This document shows positions 26,401-33,481 of a DNA stretch of 64,000 nucleotides, one piece after another. Below the pieces are notes generated by a model, which made no database searches, was not told the origin of the DNA, and saw only the letters and a list, made by a program, of their open reading frames with translations. Position 1 is the first letter of the stretch. Every line of letters begins with the position of its first letter. Source of the DNA: a bacterium (GTDB lineage: Bacteria > Actinomycetota > Acidimicrobiia > Spongiisociales > Spongiisociaceae); assembly GCA_026710435.1 (NCBI GenBank), contig JAPOQZ010000259.1:1-64000 (forward strand), given 5' to 3'. Position numbers and translations under genes: made by a program.

Positions 26401-26463
26401 CTCCGAATCGGACATCTGTTGGGCAGGATTCGGTGGCAAAGACTCGGCGGAGGATGCACTCAT
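23452..26463 (-). CDS. Type III-like restriction subunit Res (SF2 helicase + nuclease)
   Basis: About 1003 aa from ATG 26463 (the track extends upstream to 26595 without family character). SF2 translocase motifs in order: MATGTGKTMVM (Walker A), LVLNDEAHHCYN (Walker B, DEAH), YDFSATP, TEGWDTRTVTHV and QVTGRALRR (arginine finger motif). The C-terminal EPDFVARIRN...LIVECKGR is a PD-(D/E)XK nuclease core. It would translocate and cleave DNA in complex with Mod. It is the first gene of the pair, stopping 1 nt before the mod start. If Mod is phase-variable, restriction would be controlled with it. The subtype is uncertain: it matches type III-like Res proteins rather than classical EcoP1I. Confidence 0.82.
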   Translation of the reverse strand: MSASSAESLPPNPAQQMSDSENLDPRTNPVINTPYEEPRRHWELDAHGRAIEGQPPKKGRRPSHGILPVPTPHKGKPVQAVLELNPDDLNETVEEIRVHLRGWRRRRWEGATDQTRRLLAYWTRENRHIRPFFAQLEAVETVIWLTETRQGRQYAKNRVAPRSEEMNEDMVRWAIKMATGTGKTMVMAMLIVWHTLNDIRRSSTSRRGPSPYTSAFLAITPGHTVRERLGELAPSHPGNVYDRMDLVPPNLRARLNRAQVAVVNFQAFQRRDLLSGVSGDGRKVLDPLGESGVEDAAVMLDRVLRSLKGRDRLLVLNDEAHHCYNPSLASTTRADQKVAGVWFNAIRDLQNQNRLLAIYDFSATPMFISTAAKKHGGELFPWVVSDFPLLEAIESGLVKIPRLPVDDDAESFDVKWRAIYANAKPKKVTREELPGLLEDSLHSLYFDWVLEWKRWRDAGRRTPPVLIVVANSIFNARALYDYIGGYERTDESGRTEYVVGALAELSNVRLSSAGWKETPVTLLMHSKLDSDDKITGALAKLVKAQATRLSAARRGVGATDDISLLRNVLNTVGRVGEPGEHIRCVISVSMLTEGWDTRTVTHVLGYRAFSTQLLCEQVTGRALRRTDYESVDSYGRLTPEYSQVLGIPFDFMPTGRRGHVPPPNPPYTVRTVADRADLRIELPRLAGYAWQPGANRIRLDPAKVQPYEASVLDRPTLVELGGVTGETELVGIDDVRFQQAAWRLAAACVRRVIATGNGQTSTGKGQLFADLRQAVSDWLQHPDVHCPDPRVVLQRPHLEEVVGHVLDACSGDMQGPVLVGMFDSDGPTTLDTSAIDFETTLADRYPPDDDPVHRASERSELNIAACHSGLEATIAKMLDADSNDVEAWVRNFRLGWDIPYLEDGVWRSYEPDFVARIRNRDGDPVHLIVECKGRPDEESETKARYVTEWWIPAVANSPQIPAHLRSWRFVEITDAAVGYHLISDEIKRIVRSGSTTNPTTESN

Positions 26464-26829
26464 GGCCAGAGCGTACCGCGGCGGTGTGACACAATCCGGC
26501 ATCCGATTCCGAACCCAGTGAGAACCTTCCACCGGTCGTGGTACCGGCTCACTAATCGCAACGGACGGGTCTCGGTCTCTCGGCTGCACCGACACGGATC
26601 AACGACGAACCCGTGGGCTCGCGCCAAGGCAGACACCACCCGTTCTTGATCGGCCGACCATCTCCCGGTGCGTGGCCCCCGTCCTCTATCCTTTGTCAGG
26701 TTCAACGATTGTTCGTGATAACAGTGTTGTCTTAACACAAGCGCGTTCCAGAATGACCGATATAGAGATCGGGGTCGGCGCATCGGCTGAGGGTGGCCTT
26801 TCTTCGGATCGCCACAGGAAGGAAGCGTG
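26464..26829. other. Intergenic stretch upstream of res, no gene seen
   Basis: About 365 bases. Track ORFs are shadows. It presumably contains the res promoter; an imperfect dyad GTGTT-N5-AACAC lies near 26724-26738. Nothing else was recognised. Confidence 0.4.
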
Positions 26830-26985
26830 ATGGTGATCGAATGGGGAACTGCCATAGCCACACTGGTCCCTGTTGCCGGGCTCGTGGACGGTGTATTCCG
26901 GGTGCTTGACGGCAGGCTCACTGGGACCGACCGACGGGCCAAGGAACGCTACACCGAGAGCGACCATCGGGCCGTGGCGCGCTAA
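26830..26985 (+). CDS. Small hypothetical protein
   Basis: 51-aa ORF below the track cut-off: MVIEWGTAIATLVPVAGLVDGVF..., one short hydrophobic segment followed by a basic, charged tail (RRAKERYTESDHRAVAR). A GGAAGGAAG purine run precedes the ATG. The same frame continues after the TAA with another charged helical stretch (EMERRAEEPYEDLVTLIRRHHP), so this may be a longer gene with a premature stop. Unrecognised. Confidence 0.35.
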   Translation: MVIEWGTAIATLVPVAGLVDGVFRVLDGRLTGTDRRAKERYTESDHRAVAR

Positions 26986-27092
26986 AAGGAGATGGAGCGT
27001 CGGGCTGAGGAGCCCTACGAAGATCTTGTGACGCTGATCCGTCGCCACCACCCATCGGTCGCTGCTCATTGTGATCCCGGAATTGGGTTCCT

Positions 27093-27165
27093 ATCCATCG
27101 GTGACGGGATCGGCTAGGTGCTGGATGCCGGACCAGTTGTCATCGTCATACGACTGGGCCTCGCG
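27093..27165 (-). pseudogene. Remnant of a PLP-enzyme 3' end (copy 1)
   Basis: On the minus strand this reads QSYDDDNWSGIQHLADPVTDG then stop. It matches QWYDDDYWTGIQALADPIDEL near the C-terminus of the intact PLP enzyme at 28.2-29.65 kb, and the DNA also aligns. Only the tail survives, so it is the fossil of a duplicated or related gene. Confidence 0.55.
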
Positions 27166-27213
27166 TGCTGAGGATGATCCGGTAGGTGGTCACGCAGAAG
27201 CCGCGTAGATGTG

Positions 27214-27381
27214 TCAGCTACGCCGGCGGCCGTGTCCAGCCAGGAAGAACACCACCCCGACCAGCCAGGTGATCGAGCCCCACAGAAGGAGGATGTCCCC
27301 ATCCCGTAGGGCGGCGAGCAGGAACACGATGCCCGAGATCGTGAACAGGACCCAACCGATCAGGTCGAAGCGGCCGCCCAA
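27214..27381 (-). CDS. Two-helix small membrane protein
   Basis: 55-aa ORF from TTG 27381 (GGAG 7 nt upstream), too short for the track on this strand. Sequence LGGRFDLIGWVLFTISGIVFLLAALRDG, then LLLWGSITWLVGVVFFLAG and a basic GHGRRRS tail: two transmembrane helices with a short loop. It directly follows the stop of a vestigial PLP-enzyme tail, as if once in an operon with it. A one-helix relative may exist at 11.6 kb. Function unknown. Confidence 0.5.
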   Translation of the reverse strand: MGGRFDLIGWVLFTISGIVFLLAALRDGDILLLWGSITWLVGVVFFLAGHGRRRS

Positions 27382-27386
27382 AGTCA

Positions 27387-27468
27387 GTCTCCGGTCAGCC
27401 GGTCGAACTCGTCGATGCGCTTACCAACGGGATCGGCCAGCGCCTGGAGACCGGTCCAGTGGTCACCC
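27387..27468 (-). pseudogene. Remnant of a PLP-enzyme 3' end (copy 2)
   Basis: Reads GDHWTGLQALADPVGKRIDEF then DRLTGD and stop, closely parallel to the C-terminus of the intact enzyme (YWTGIQALADPIDELIGEF then NRLTGLG). It lies between Uma2 and the small membrane gene. Second fossil of the same family within 1.2 kb. Confidence 0.6.
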
Positions 27469-28023
27469 GTCGAAGACTGCGCTCACCGCACAGGAGAAGC
27501 CGGGTAGGACGTCGGCGCCGTCCAGGAAGGCGTCGTCGCCGAGCGTGGCTACGGCAAAGTCGGGTCGATACACGTCGACGGTGCGCGAATCCGGATGGAG
27601 CACCCAGACCAGACGCACACCGTGGCTGAGCCACATCCATGCCTTGTCCCGGACCTTGCGCGGACTGTCGCTGGGCGACACGATCTCCGCCACCAAGTCG
27701 GGGACCGTCTCCGAGTACCCTCTGACCCGCACGCCTGGCGGTACCTTCTCTACTGAGAAAAACGCAACATCGGGCTCCCGAACCGTGTCCGGATCGCGTT
27801 CCAGCCAGACACCTGCGTCCGGGCCGGTCAGGCGTCCCAGCCGCCGGGGCTTGACGAAACCACCCAGTTCAATCCCCAGGTTCATAACTATCTCGCCGTG
27901 TTCCTGTCCGGTCGGCATCGTCTCGTGCAGCACCCCCCGGATGAGTTCACCGCGCACGCCCCGGCTGTAGAGTCGCAGCAACTCATCCGCAGTCAGCAGC
28001 TCGGTGTCGGTATCTGTCGTCAT
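27463..28023 (-). CDS. Uma2 family (DUF820) PD-(D/E)XK protein
   Basis: 186-aa protein with the Uma2 layout: LTADELLRLYSRGVRGELIRGVLHE, then GRLTGPDAGVWLERDPDTVREPDVAFFS (the REPDV motif carrying the acidic residue), then PDLVAEIVSPSD with the E of the nuclease-like core, and VRLVWVLHPDSRTVDVYRP. The family is a restriction-endonuclease-like fold abundant in cyanobacteria and actinobacteria, of unsettled function. It abuts a fossil PLP-enzyme tail at its 3' end, so it probably inserted or rearranged into an older operon. Confidence 0.85.
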   Translation of the reverse strand: MTTDTDTELLTADELLRLYSRGVRGELIRGVLHETMPTGQEHGEIVMNLGIELGGFVKPRRLGRLTGPDAGVWLERDPDTVREPDVAFFSVEKVPPGVRVRGYSETVPDLVAEIVSPSDSPRKVRDKAWMWLSHGVRLVWVLHPDSRTVDVYRPDFAVATLGDDAFLDGADVLPGFSCAVSAVFDG

Positions 28024-28189
28024 GTCCGATCACTTTCTCACCGTGTCATTGTGCACAATACGATAGTTTACGTAAGTGGCCAGGTTTCACAGGGCCCCGG
28101 CTGGTACACGGCGTCGGGGATCGGTACGACTTGTCTGCGTGGGCTCGACCGGTCCTACACAAGGTCCGCTGGAGTGAGGCACCGACCAC

Positions 28190-29650
28190 TCAGCCCAGTC
28201 CCGTCAGTCGGTTGAACTCGCCGATGAGCTCATCGATGGGATCGGCGAGAGCCTGGATGCCGGTCCAGTAGTCGTCGTCGTACCACTGGGCCTGGATCTC
28301 CTCGTAGGTCTTTCCCTGCTGCTCCACCCACGTGTAGTACTTCAGGTTGTGGATCCGCTTGCGGTCGTAATAACCGAGTTCGTGCACGTGTTCGGTGGAA
28401 GCCCCCAGCAGGTGGCGGTGGTAGGCGGCCACCGCGTCGTGGGTGGTGAAGCTGCCCAGATCCTCGGTCAGTTCGTGCAGGCGGCTCCGGTACATCTCCA
28501 TCGAGTCGGTGGCGATGGTGACGACCACGTCACGGGAGGTCATCTCGTAGTACTTGGCGAGCTTGATGGCGGCCAGCAGGTTGGCGGAGCCGGAGATGCC
28601 AAGCAGCGGAAGACCGTCGATCACCTCCGGGTCGACTCCCCGGGTGGCCAGGTACTCGCGTCCGGCCGGCTCGTTGAACAGCCGGGTGAGGGACATTGCG
28701 GCTTCGTCGTCGAGGCCGATCGCGAAGTCGGTGTTCTTCACGTTGTGGACCCACGGTATGTGCTTGTCGCCGATCCCCTCGATGCGGTGCTCCCCGAAAC
28801 CGTTCAGCAGCATGGTGGGGCACTGGACAGCCTCGCCCCCGGCGATCACCGAGCCCGGGAACCGCTGCTTGAGGTAGTCACCGGCCGCGATCGTCCCTGC
28901 CGAGCCGGTCGTGACCGCGAACCCCCGGAACCGGTCCCGCTCCCCCATCACCTCGGCGAGCGCCTCCTCGACGGCCGGGCCGGTCACCGACACATGCCAC
29001 AGGTAGTTGCCGAACTCGTCGAACTGGTTGAAGATCACCAGATCCTCGCCCGACGCGGCCAGTTCGTTGCACTTGTCGAAGATCTCCTTGACGTTGGACT
29101 CCGAGCCCGGAGTCTTGATGATCTCTCCGGCCACCGACTGCAACCACTCGAACCGCTCGCGGCTCATGCCCTCAGGCAGGATCGCCACCGACTCGCAACC
29201 CAGCAGGTTGGAGTCGTAGGCCCCGCCCCGGCAGTAGTTCCCCGTGGAGGGCCAAACCGCCTTCTGCGAAGCCGGGTCGAACTGCCCGGTGACGAGCCGG
29301 GGAACGAGGCATCCGAAGGCGGCTCCCACCTTGTGGGCTCCGGTCGGGAACCACTTGCCGATCAGCGACACGATCCGGGCGTCGGTGCCCGTGAGTGCGG
29401 ACGGCCACTCGACGTAGTTGACACCGCCGAACCCGCCCCCGTGGGCGACAGGCTCGTTGTGCCATGTGATCCGGTACAGGTTGAGGGGATGGAGGTCCCA
29501 CAGGCCGATATGCTCCAGACCGGCGCGGACGTCCGCGGGCACCAGCGCCGGGTCCCGCATCTGGGCCAGGGTCGGGATCCGTACCCCGCGCCGGGCGGTG
29601 TAGGCAGCCACCCCTTCTAGGGCGATCGCATCAACGGTCAGATCGATCAT
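28190..29650 (-). CDS. PLP-dependent lyase/synthase of the cysteine-synthase fold (PALP)
   Basis: 486-aa fold-type II PLP enzyme from ATG 29650 (GGAAG 7 nt upstream); the track extension upstream covers repeat DNA. Signatures: FPTGAHKVGAAFG (likely the PLP lysine), STGNYCRGGAYDSN (substrate loop) and TTGSAGTIAAGDYL (glycine-rich phosphate loop). Length and motifs fit the PALP proteins annotated as PLP-dependent protein beta subunits in actinobacteria, and resemble diaminopropionate ammonia-lyase-like enzymes. Reaction unknown; elimination or deamination of an amino acid is likely. Two fossil copies of its 3' end lie 0.7-1.1 kb downstream. Confidence 0.8.
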   Translation of the reverse strand: MIDLTVDAIALEGVAAYTARRGVRIPTLAQMRDPALVPADVRAGLEHIGLWDLHPLNLYRITWHNEPVAHGGGFGGVNYVEWPSALTGTDARIVSLIGKWFPTGAHKVGAAFGCLVPRLVTGQFDPASQKAVWPSTGNYCRGGAYDSNLLGCESVAILPEGMSRERFEWLQSVAGEIIKTPGSESNVKEIFDKCNELAASGEDLVIFNQFDEFGNYLWHVSVTGPAVEEALAEVMGERDRFRGFAVTTGSAGTIAAGDYLKQRFPGSVIAGGEAVQCPTMLLNGFGEHRIEGIGDKHIPWVHNVKNTDFAIGLDDEAAMSLTRLFNEPAGREYLATRGVDPEVIDGLPLLGISGSANLLAAIKLAKYYEMTSRDVVVTIATDSMEMYRSRLHELTEDLGSFTTHDAVAAYHRHLLGASTEHVHELGYYDRKRIHNLKYYTWVEQQGKTYEEIQAQWYDDDYWTGIQALADPIDELIGEFNRLTGLG

Positions 29651-29667
29651 GGAGACTTCCTTCGGTA

Positions 29668-29839
29668 CTAGGAGGGTGCTGAAGACGAATCTAGTTTGAT
29701 CGTGGGCCCCGCGGTACCGTAACGACTGCACACAGCGTGATCGCGCCCCAGCATGACTCGCTAGTCGGCAAACCAGCCGCTCGAACTCCCCGCCAGGTGG
29801 ACAAATCCCTTCACAGGGGTCTTTGAGCACCCTCGTAAC
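29668..29839 (+). mobile_element. MITE-end-bounded repeat fragment (element G)
   Basis: 172 bp bounded by CTAGGAGGGTGCTGA and GAGCACCCTCGTAAC, the 107-bp MITE termini with one change. The interior is different: it begins with ATCTAGTTTGATCGTGG, a 17-bp exact match to the start of the long repeat at 40.6 kb, and follows that repeat for about 60 bp. It looks like a composite of both repeat families, placed 18 bp upstream of the PLP enzyme start. Confidence 0.55.
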
Positions 29840-29869
29840 GAAGACCGAGAAGCGGTGGTGCAGCAGGGC

Positions 29870-30088
29870 TCATGACCACACCGTCTCGTTGACCACGATT
29901 GTTCCAACATCAGTCTCGTCTATGTCGAGCGAGCAGGCGATCAGATCGCGTGCTACCTCCTCCACTTCATCGAAGTTTGCGGCCTGGGTGTATCCGAACT
30001 TCAACCCGACGACCTTGATTGCCCACCAGCCATCGTCTGTGTCGAATGCCTCGACACGGTAGATGTCGGTAGCACCGAGGGTTGTCAT
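29870..30088 (-). CDS. HicB-like antitoxin
   Basis: 72-aa protein with the partial RNase-H-like HicB fold: IYRVEAFDTDDGWWAIKVVGLKFGYTQAANFDEVEEVARDLIA. This is the pattern strand, W-containing strand, helix over which HicB neutralises HicA. It starts inside the HicA stop (ATGA overlap), the standard hicAB arrangement. It lacks a C-terminal DNA-binding domain, as many short HicB proteins do. Both genes are open, making this one of the few intact toxin modules in the window. Confidence 0.7.
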   Translation of the reverse strand: MTTLGATDIYRVEAFDTDDGWWAIKVVGLKFGYTQAANFDEVEEVARDLIACSLDIDETDVGTIVVNETVWS

Positions 30089-30282
30089 CTCACCGCCTCC
30101 CTGGCTTCCTCAAGAATGGCTCTGGCTGTGTGTTCGGTTATCTTACGGTGGCGGGGAATGTACACCCGCTCGCCACCGATCATCCATATCTCGTGGCGAC
30201 GACCCTCACGGACGAACCTGAACTCTGTGTCCCCCGATCTGGCGATGATACGGAGCTGTCGCACGAGGTTCCGCCGCTTCAC
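30085..30282 (-). CDS. HicA-like toxin
   Basis: 65-aa double-stranded-RNA-binding-fold mRNA interferase. MKRRNLVRQLRIIARSG is the first helix and GRRHEIWMIGG the strand with the catalytic histidine. YIPRHRKITEHTARAILEEA completes the family signature (IPRH then the final helix). Starts at GTG 30282 with a weak ribosome-binding site. Expected to cleave translated mRNA until bound by the downstream HicB. Classical order hicA-hicB with a four-base overlap. Confidence 0.78.
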   Translation of the reverse strand: MKRRNLVRQLRIIARSGDTEFRFVREGRRHEIWMIGGERVYIPRHRKITEHTARAILEEAREAVR

Positions 30283-30494
30283 GGGAGACTGACGGTCGTC
30301 ATGATCGGTCTAGAACGCCACCTGCCGCACCTGCACAGTGGTGATAGCGATGCCGATCCGCCACGTGTGTGTGTCATCATGAGTCCGTTGTGCCAACCAA
30401 ACGCGTCGCTATCAATCCCCTTGTTTCGATATCCATGCGGATCTGGCAGGGCATGGGGCTAAGCTCCCCCACCCGAGGAGCATCTGGAAAACGA
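30283..30494. other. Intergenic part left of long repeat copy 2
   Basis: Together with the repeat to its right this makes about 750 bases without a gene (30283-31034). The track ORFs are low-complexity shadows. No promoter or RNA gene was recognised with confidence. Confidence 0.4.
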
Positions 30495-30912
30495 CCGGTT
30501 GACCCGACGGTGGTTGACTGATCTGCAACCCGGCCGACGGAGGGACAACCCTTACCGTCGTTCTTCGAATGCCCGAGACTTGCTTCTGTTGCGTTTGGGG
30601 GCCGGTACCGTGACACGAGGATTGGTTCTGTCATAGGCCTGTTGCATACTGGTGGGTAACCGCAAAGTACCAAGCGGTCGGTCTTGGGCACCGAGCGGGC
30701 CGGGGCTGGGATCATGCCGACCGTAGAACCATGGTAGGGCGATGGCGGGACGCGTTTCGGCACCGAGAATGCGGCGGCCGGGGGTGGGAACCCGCCGGAG
30801 GCGACAGGTCCGGCGGATTTCACGTTCTCGGGCCCCCGGGCGTAGTCCCGTGGTGGTTACGGATCGTCAGTGAGTCTGCGAGTCGGGACGCCTGGGAGGG
30901 TGCTGAACAACG
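30495..30912 (+). repeat. Long dispersed repeat copy 2, ending in a MITE-like terminus
   Basis: The clearest part (30630-30850) aligns with copy 1 (same strand) and copy 3 (inverted): TCTGTCATAGGC, TTGGGCACCGAGCGG, GGGATCATGC, GGGGGTGGGAACCCGCCGG and ...TTCTCGGG. The left part (about 30495-30620) is more diverged. The right end reads GGGAGGGTGCTGAACAAC, the MITE end without the ATG. It is not upstream of any gene in this orientation. Confidence 0.5.
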
Positions 30913-31034
30913 AATCTTGGGGGTTCGACGGCTGGCCCTCTACCAACTCCTCGAGTCGCGGTCTAGCCGGATAACCCATTTGTACGGGGTTTTCCAGCAA
31001 CCTTGGAGGGGCGGTCCAGTCGATTGCAGATTGA

Positions 31035-32342
31035 TCATGTCTGCTTCCTTAGGTTCTCGATCCAGCGTTCCATTCTGGCGGAAATCTCGGTCGGGTCCAG
31101 TCCGTCCGGACCCGGCCGGGTGGGCAAGGGCACGGCGCCGATCCGGTCGACTCCCCGCATGACCCCGCGGATGTCCTTCAGCCCCGATCCGCTCGAGATG
31201 ACCACCACCCGGTCGGACGCCCCCACCTCCGGGACGCCGTCCTGTGGCCCGTCTGCTGCTCGGGCCAGCCCGGCGAAGGCCGCCGCGGCGGCAGGTTCCG
31301 GGAAGACTCCGGAATCGGCCGACACCGTAGGGATCATGCTAAGGATGGCCTCGTCGTCGACCACCACCCATCCACCCCCCGTGTCAACCACCGCCGCCAT
31401 CGCCTTGACCCGGTCGCGGGGCAGGTCGGCACTGATCGAGTCGGCGGCGGTATCGGCGCTGACCGGCGGTTTCGTGAGTACATCCTCCCCCTTCAGCCAG
31501 GCCTCGGCCAGATAGGAACTGCCGGCGGCCTGTACTCCGTAGATGCGGGGCATGCGGTCGATCCATCCCAACTCCAGCGCATCCCGGAAGCCCTTGTGCA
31601 CCCCTCCGATGATCGATCCGTCACCCACGCTGACGAAGATGGCATCGGGTGCCTCCCAACGCATTTGCTCGGCGATCTCCAGCGCCACCGTTTTCTTGCC
31701 CTCCCCCACGTAGGGATTGATCCCGGTGTTCCTGTTGTACCAGCCGAACCGGCCTACCGTCTCCTGGCACATCCGGAAGGCGTCGTCGTAGGTGCCTTCC
31801 ACGAGTATCACGAAAGCCCCGTAGGCGAGCAGCTGGGCCACCTTCGCCTCGGGTGCTGTCTCAGGGACGAAGATCACCGCGTTCTGGCCGGTTCCGGCCG
31901 CCAGGCCGGCCAAGGCAGCGGCCGCGTTGCCCGTCGACGCGGTGGTCACCGTCTCGGCCCCCTCCTGGGCGGCCCTGGCCAGTGCCACCGCGGAGGCCCG
32001 GTCCTTGAGGGAAGCCGTAGGTTGCCGGCCTTCATCCTTGATCCAGAGTTGCCCCACACCCCAGCGGTGCGCCAGCCTCTCCGCCTCGGCGAGCGGCGTT
32101 CCTCCAACTCCCAACTGGGACACGGGCGTCGCGGAGTCGATCGGCAGCAGGGGCCGGTACCTCCACATGGACCGCTCGGGGTCGGCCGCCAGCGAGGCCT
32201 GTGTCAGTACCTTGCCGATCGCCGCGTAGTCGTAAACGGCATCGAGCGTCCCCACGTCCCCGCACCGGTCGCACACGTATCGACCCGGCTCGGACGCATA
32301 GGATCTGGCGCAGACCGTGCAGCGGAGCCCGGTCAGGAACAT
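31035..32342 (-). CDS. thrC: Threonine synthase-like PLP enzyme
   Basis: 435-aa fold-type II PLP enzyme. An N-terminal zinc-ribbon-like part (CTVCARSY, CDRCGD) is followed by GVGGTPLAEAERL and KDEGRQPTASLKDRAS with the Schiff-base lysine. The substrate loop is STGNAAAALAG and the phosphate loop SVGDGSIIGG. It should convert O-phosphohomoserine to threonine, or be a close paralogue acting on a similar phosphoester. MITE copy D lies 3 bp upstream of the ATG, so the normal leader is gone and no Shine-Dalgarno sequence precedes this start. A mini-ORF in the MITE overlaps the start, which may allow re-initiation. Confidence 0.82.
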   Translation of the reverse strand: MFLTGLRCTVCARSYASEPGRYVCDRCGDVGTLDAVYDYAAIGKVLTQASLAADPERSMWRYRPLLPIDSATPVSQLGVGGTPLAEAERLAHRWGVGQLWIKDEGRQPTASLKDRASAVALARAAQEGAETVTTASTGNAAAALAGLAAGTGQNAVIFVPETAPEAKVAQLLAYGAFVILVEGTYDDAFRMCQETVGRFGWYNRNTGINPYVGEGKKTVALEIAEQMRWEAPDAIFVSVGDGSIIGGVHKGFRDALELGWIDRMPRIYGVQAAGSSYLAEAWLKGEDVLTKPPVSADTAADSISADLPRDRVKAMAAVVDTGGGWVVVDDEAILSMIPTVSADSGVFPEPAAAAAFAGLARAADGPQDGVPEVGASDRVVVISSGSGLKDIRGVMRGVDRIGAVPLPTRPGPDGLDPTEISARMERWIENLRKQT

Positions 32343-32345
32343 GGT

Positions 32346-32453
32346 TTAGGAGGGTGCTGGGCAATCCACCAGCGGCCTGCCGATCGCCGGCATGATTCCT
32401 GGATCGGCGGGCGGCAGGCCCGAGCAATCGTCATCGGTTGGCAGCCTCCTTAG
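32346..32453 (-). mobile_element. 107-bp MITE, copy D (between carbamoylase and thrC)
   Basis: Left end TTAGGAGGGTGCTG matches the family; the right end is more diverged (GCAGCCTCCTTAG). On the minus strand it provides AAGGAGG, then ATG 32434, opening a 33-codon mini-ORF (MTIARACRPP...). This runs across the element and ends 7 nt inside thrC, overlapping its ATG. The carbamoylase stop codon (TAA, 32450-32452) also falls in the element edge. Confidence 0.8.
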
Positions 32454-33388
32454 GAAGGTGGGATCGCGCCCGTCCGTTCGGTTACGAGCCCGTAGTGCTC
32501 GGGCATCCTGTAGTAGTCGAAGTTGAAGAGGGTCTTCTTGTATGTATCGCAGAAGTCCAGGTCGATCGTGGCGGAGATGACCTCGTCGGCGGTCGTGACG
32601 GCCTGGGCGATGATCTGGCCCGAAGGGGCGATTATGACGCTCTGGGCCAGGCTGTCCACCTCCTCCTCGATCCCCCCCTTGGCGACACCCACCACGTAGG
32701 CCCCGTTCTGGTAGGCGCCCGCCTGCATCACCAGATGGTTGTGGAACCCGGACAGGGCGTTCTGGGTGGGATCGGGGGCGTAATGGAGGGGCGTGTTGTA
32801 ACCGATAAGGATCAGTTCGGCGCCCTGCAGGCCGAGAACCCGGTAGGTCTCCGGCCATCTGCGATCGTTGCAGATGGCCATGCCGACCACACCGCCGAAG
32901 GCCCGCCAGGCCCCAAACCCGTCAGGACCGGGTTCGAAGTAGTGCCGCTCGGCGTGCTGGAACTTCCTCCACGGCTCGTACTGGGCATGGCCGGGAATGT
33001 GCACCTTCCTGAACTTGGCCACCATCTCGCCCTCGCCGTCCATGAGGATGTAGGTGTTGTAACGATGGTCGACTCCCTCGTCGTCGGTTTCGATCTCCGC
33101 GTATCCCAGTGCGAAGCCGATCCCGAGCCGGCTGGCTTCGTCGAACAGGGCCTTGGTGTCGGAGTCGGGCATCTCCCGGTGGTAGTAGTGGTCGAATTCG
33201 GCCGGGTCCTCGACGAACCACCGGGGGAAGAATGTCGTCATGGCCAGTTCGGGGTAGACGAGCAGGTCGACCCCCTGGTCGTGGGCCTCGTGGAGCATGG
33301 CCATCAGCCGGTCCACCACCTCGCTCTTCGATTCGTCCCGTGCAATGGGCCCCATCTGGCCGGCACCCACAGTGAGTCTCCGTGACAT
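32450..33388 (-). CDS. N-carbamoyl-D-amino acid hydrolase-like nitrilase-superfamily enzyme
   Basis: 312-aa carbon-nitrogen hydrolase. The Glu-Lys-Cys triad is visible: YPELAMTTFFPRW, KFRKVHIPGH and MAICNDRRWPE. Length, the FFPRW segment and RRWPETYRVLGLQGAE match N-carbamoyl-D-amino acid amidohydrolases (D-carbamoylases). These release CO2, ammonia and a D-amino acid from carbamoyl compounds made by hydantoinases or pyrimidine breakdown. Cytosolic. It is divergent from a second nitrilase-superfamily gene 93 bp away, so both may share control. No hydantoinase is in the window. Substrate assignment is by family resemblance. Confidence 0.85.
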   Translation of the reverse strand: MSRRLTVGAGQMGPIARDESKSEVVDRLMAMLHEAHDQGVDLLVYPELAMTTFFPRWFVEDPAEFDHYYHREMPDSDTKALFDEASRLGIGFALGYAEIETDDEGVDHRYNTYILMDGEGEMVAKFRKVHIPGHAQYEPWRKFQHAERHYFEPGPDGFGAWRAFGGVVGMAICNDRRWPETYRVLGLQGAELILIGYNTPLHYAPDPTQNALSGFHNHLVMQAGAYQNGAYVVGVAKGGIEEEVDSLAQSVIIAPSGQIIAQAVTTADEVISATIDLDFCDTYKKTLFNFDYYRMPEHYGLVTERTGAIPPS

Positions 33389-33481
33389 CGTGCAAACCTT
33401 CCTCGTCGCAGTGCTGGTATTTTACGGTTTGTAAATAGGGTTGGGTTCCCCCACCCGGATCATGTCGTCCAAGGAGGACAG
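33389..33481. promoter_or_regulatory. Divergent promoter region with TTTAC/GTAAA dyad
   Basis: 93 bp between two divergent carbamoyl-hydrolase genes. It contains TTTAC-N5-GTAAA (33421-33435), a small symmetric site in an AT-rich patch and a candidate operator. A strong AAGGAGGACAG ribosome-binding site serves the right-hand gene. Operator function is inferred. Confidence 0.4.

Noticed and set aside
26464-26595. N-terminal 44 residues of the Res track ORF
   Set aside because: They lack family character; ATG 26463 is the more plausible start, though no strong ribosome-binding site is visible there.
28349-29620. 423-aa plus-strand ORF opposite the PLP enzyme
   Set aside because: Antisense shadow of a real gene in high-GC DNA; composition (many V, G, H, R) and lack of motifs show it is not a protein.
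30377-30823. 148-aa minus-strand ORF over long repeat copy 2
   Set aside because: It covers a diverged repeat also present elsewhere without an equivalent frame; proline and serine-rich shadow composition.
30630-30850. Riboswitch (cobalamin or c-di-AMP type) because of GGGTGGGAACCCGCCGG
   Set aside because: No complete known consensus can be traced and copies 2 and 3 do not precede genes on their strand.
31596-33385. Long plus-strand ORFs opposite thrC and the carbamoylase
   Set aside because: Shadows of minus-strand genes with clear motifs.
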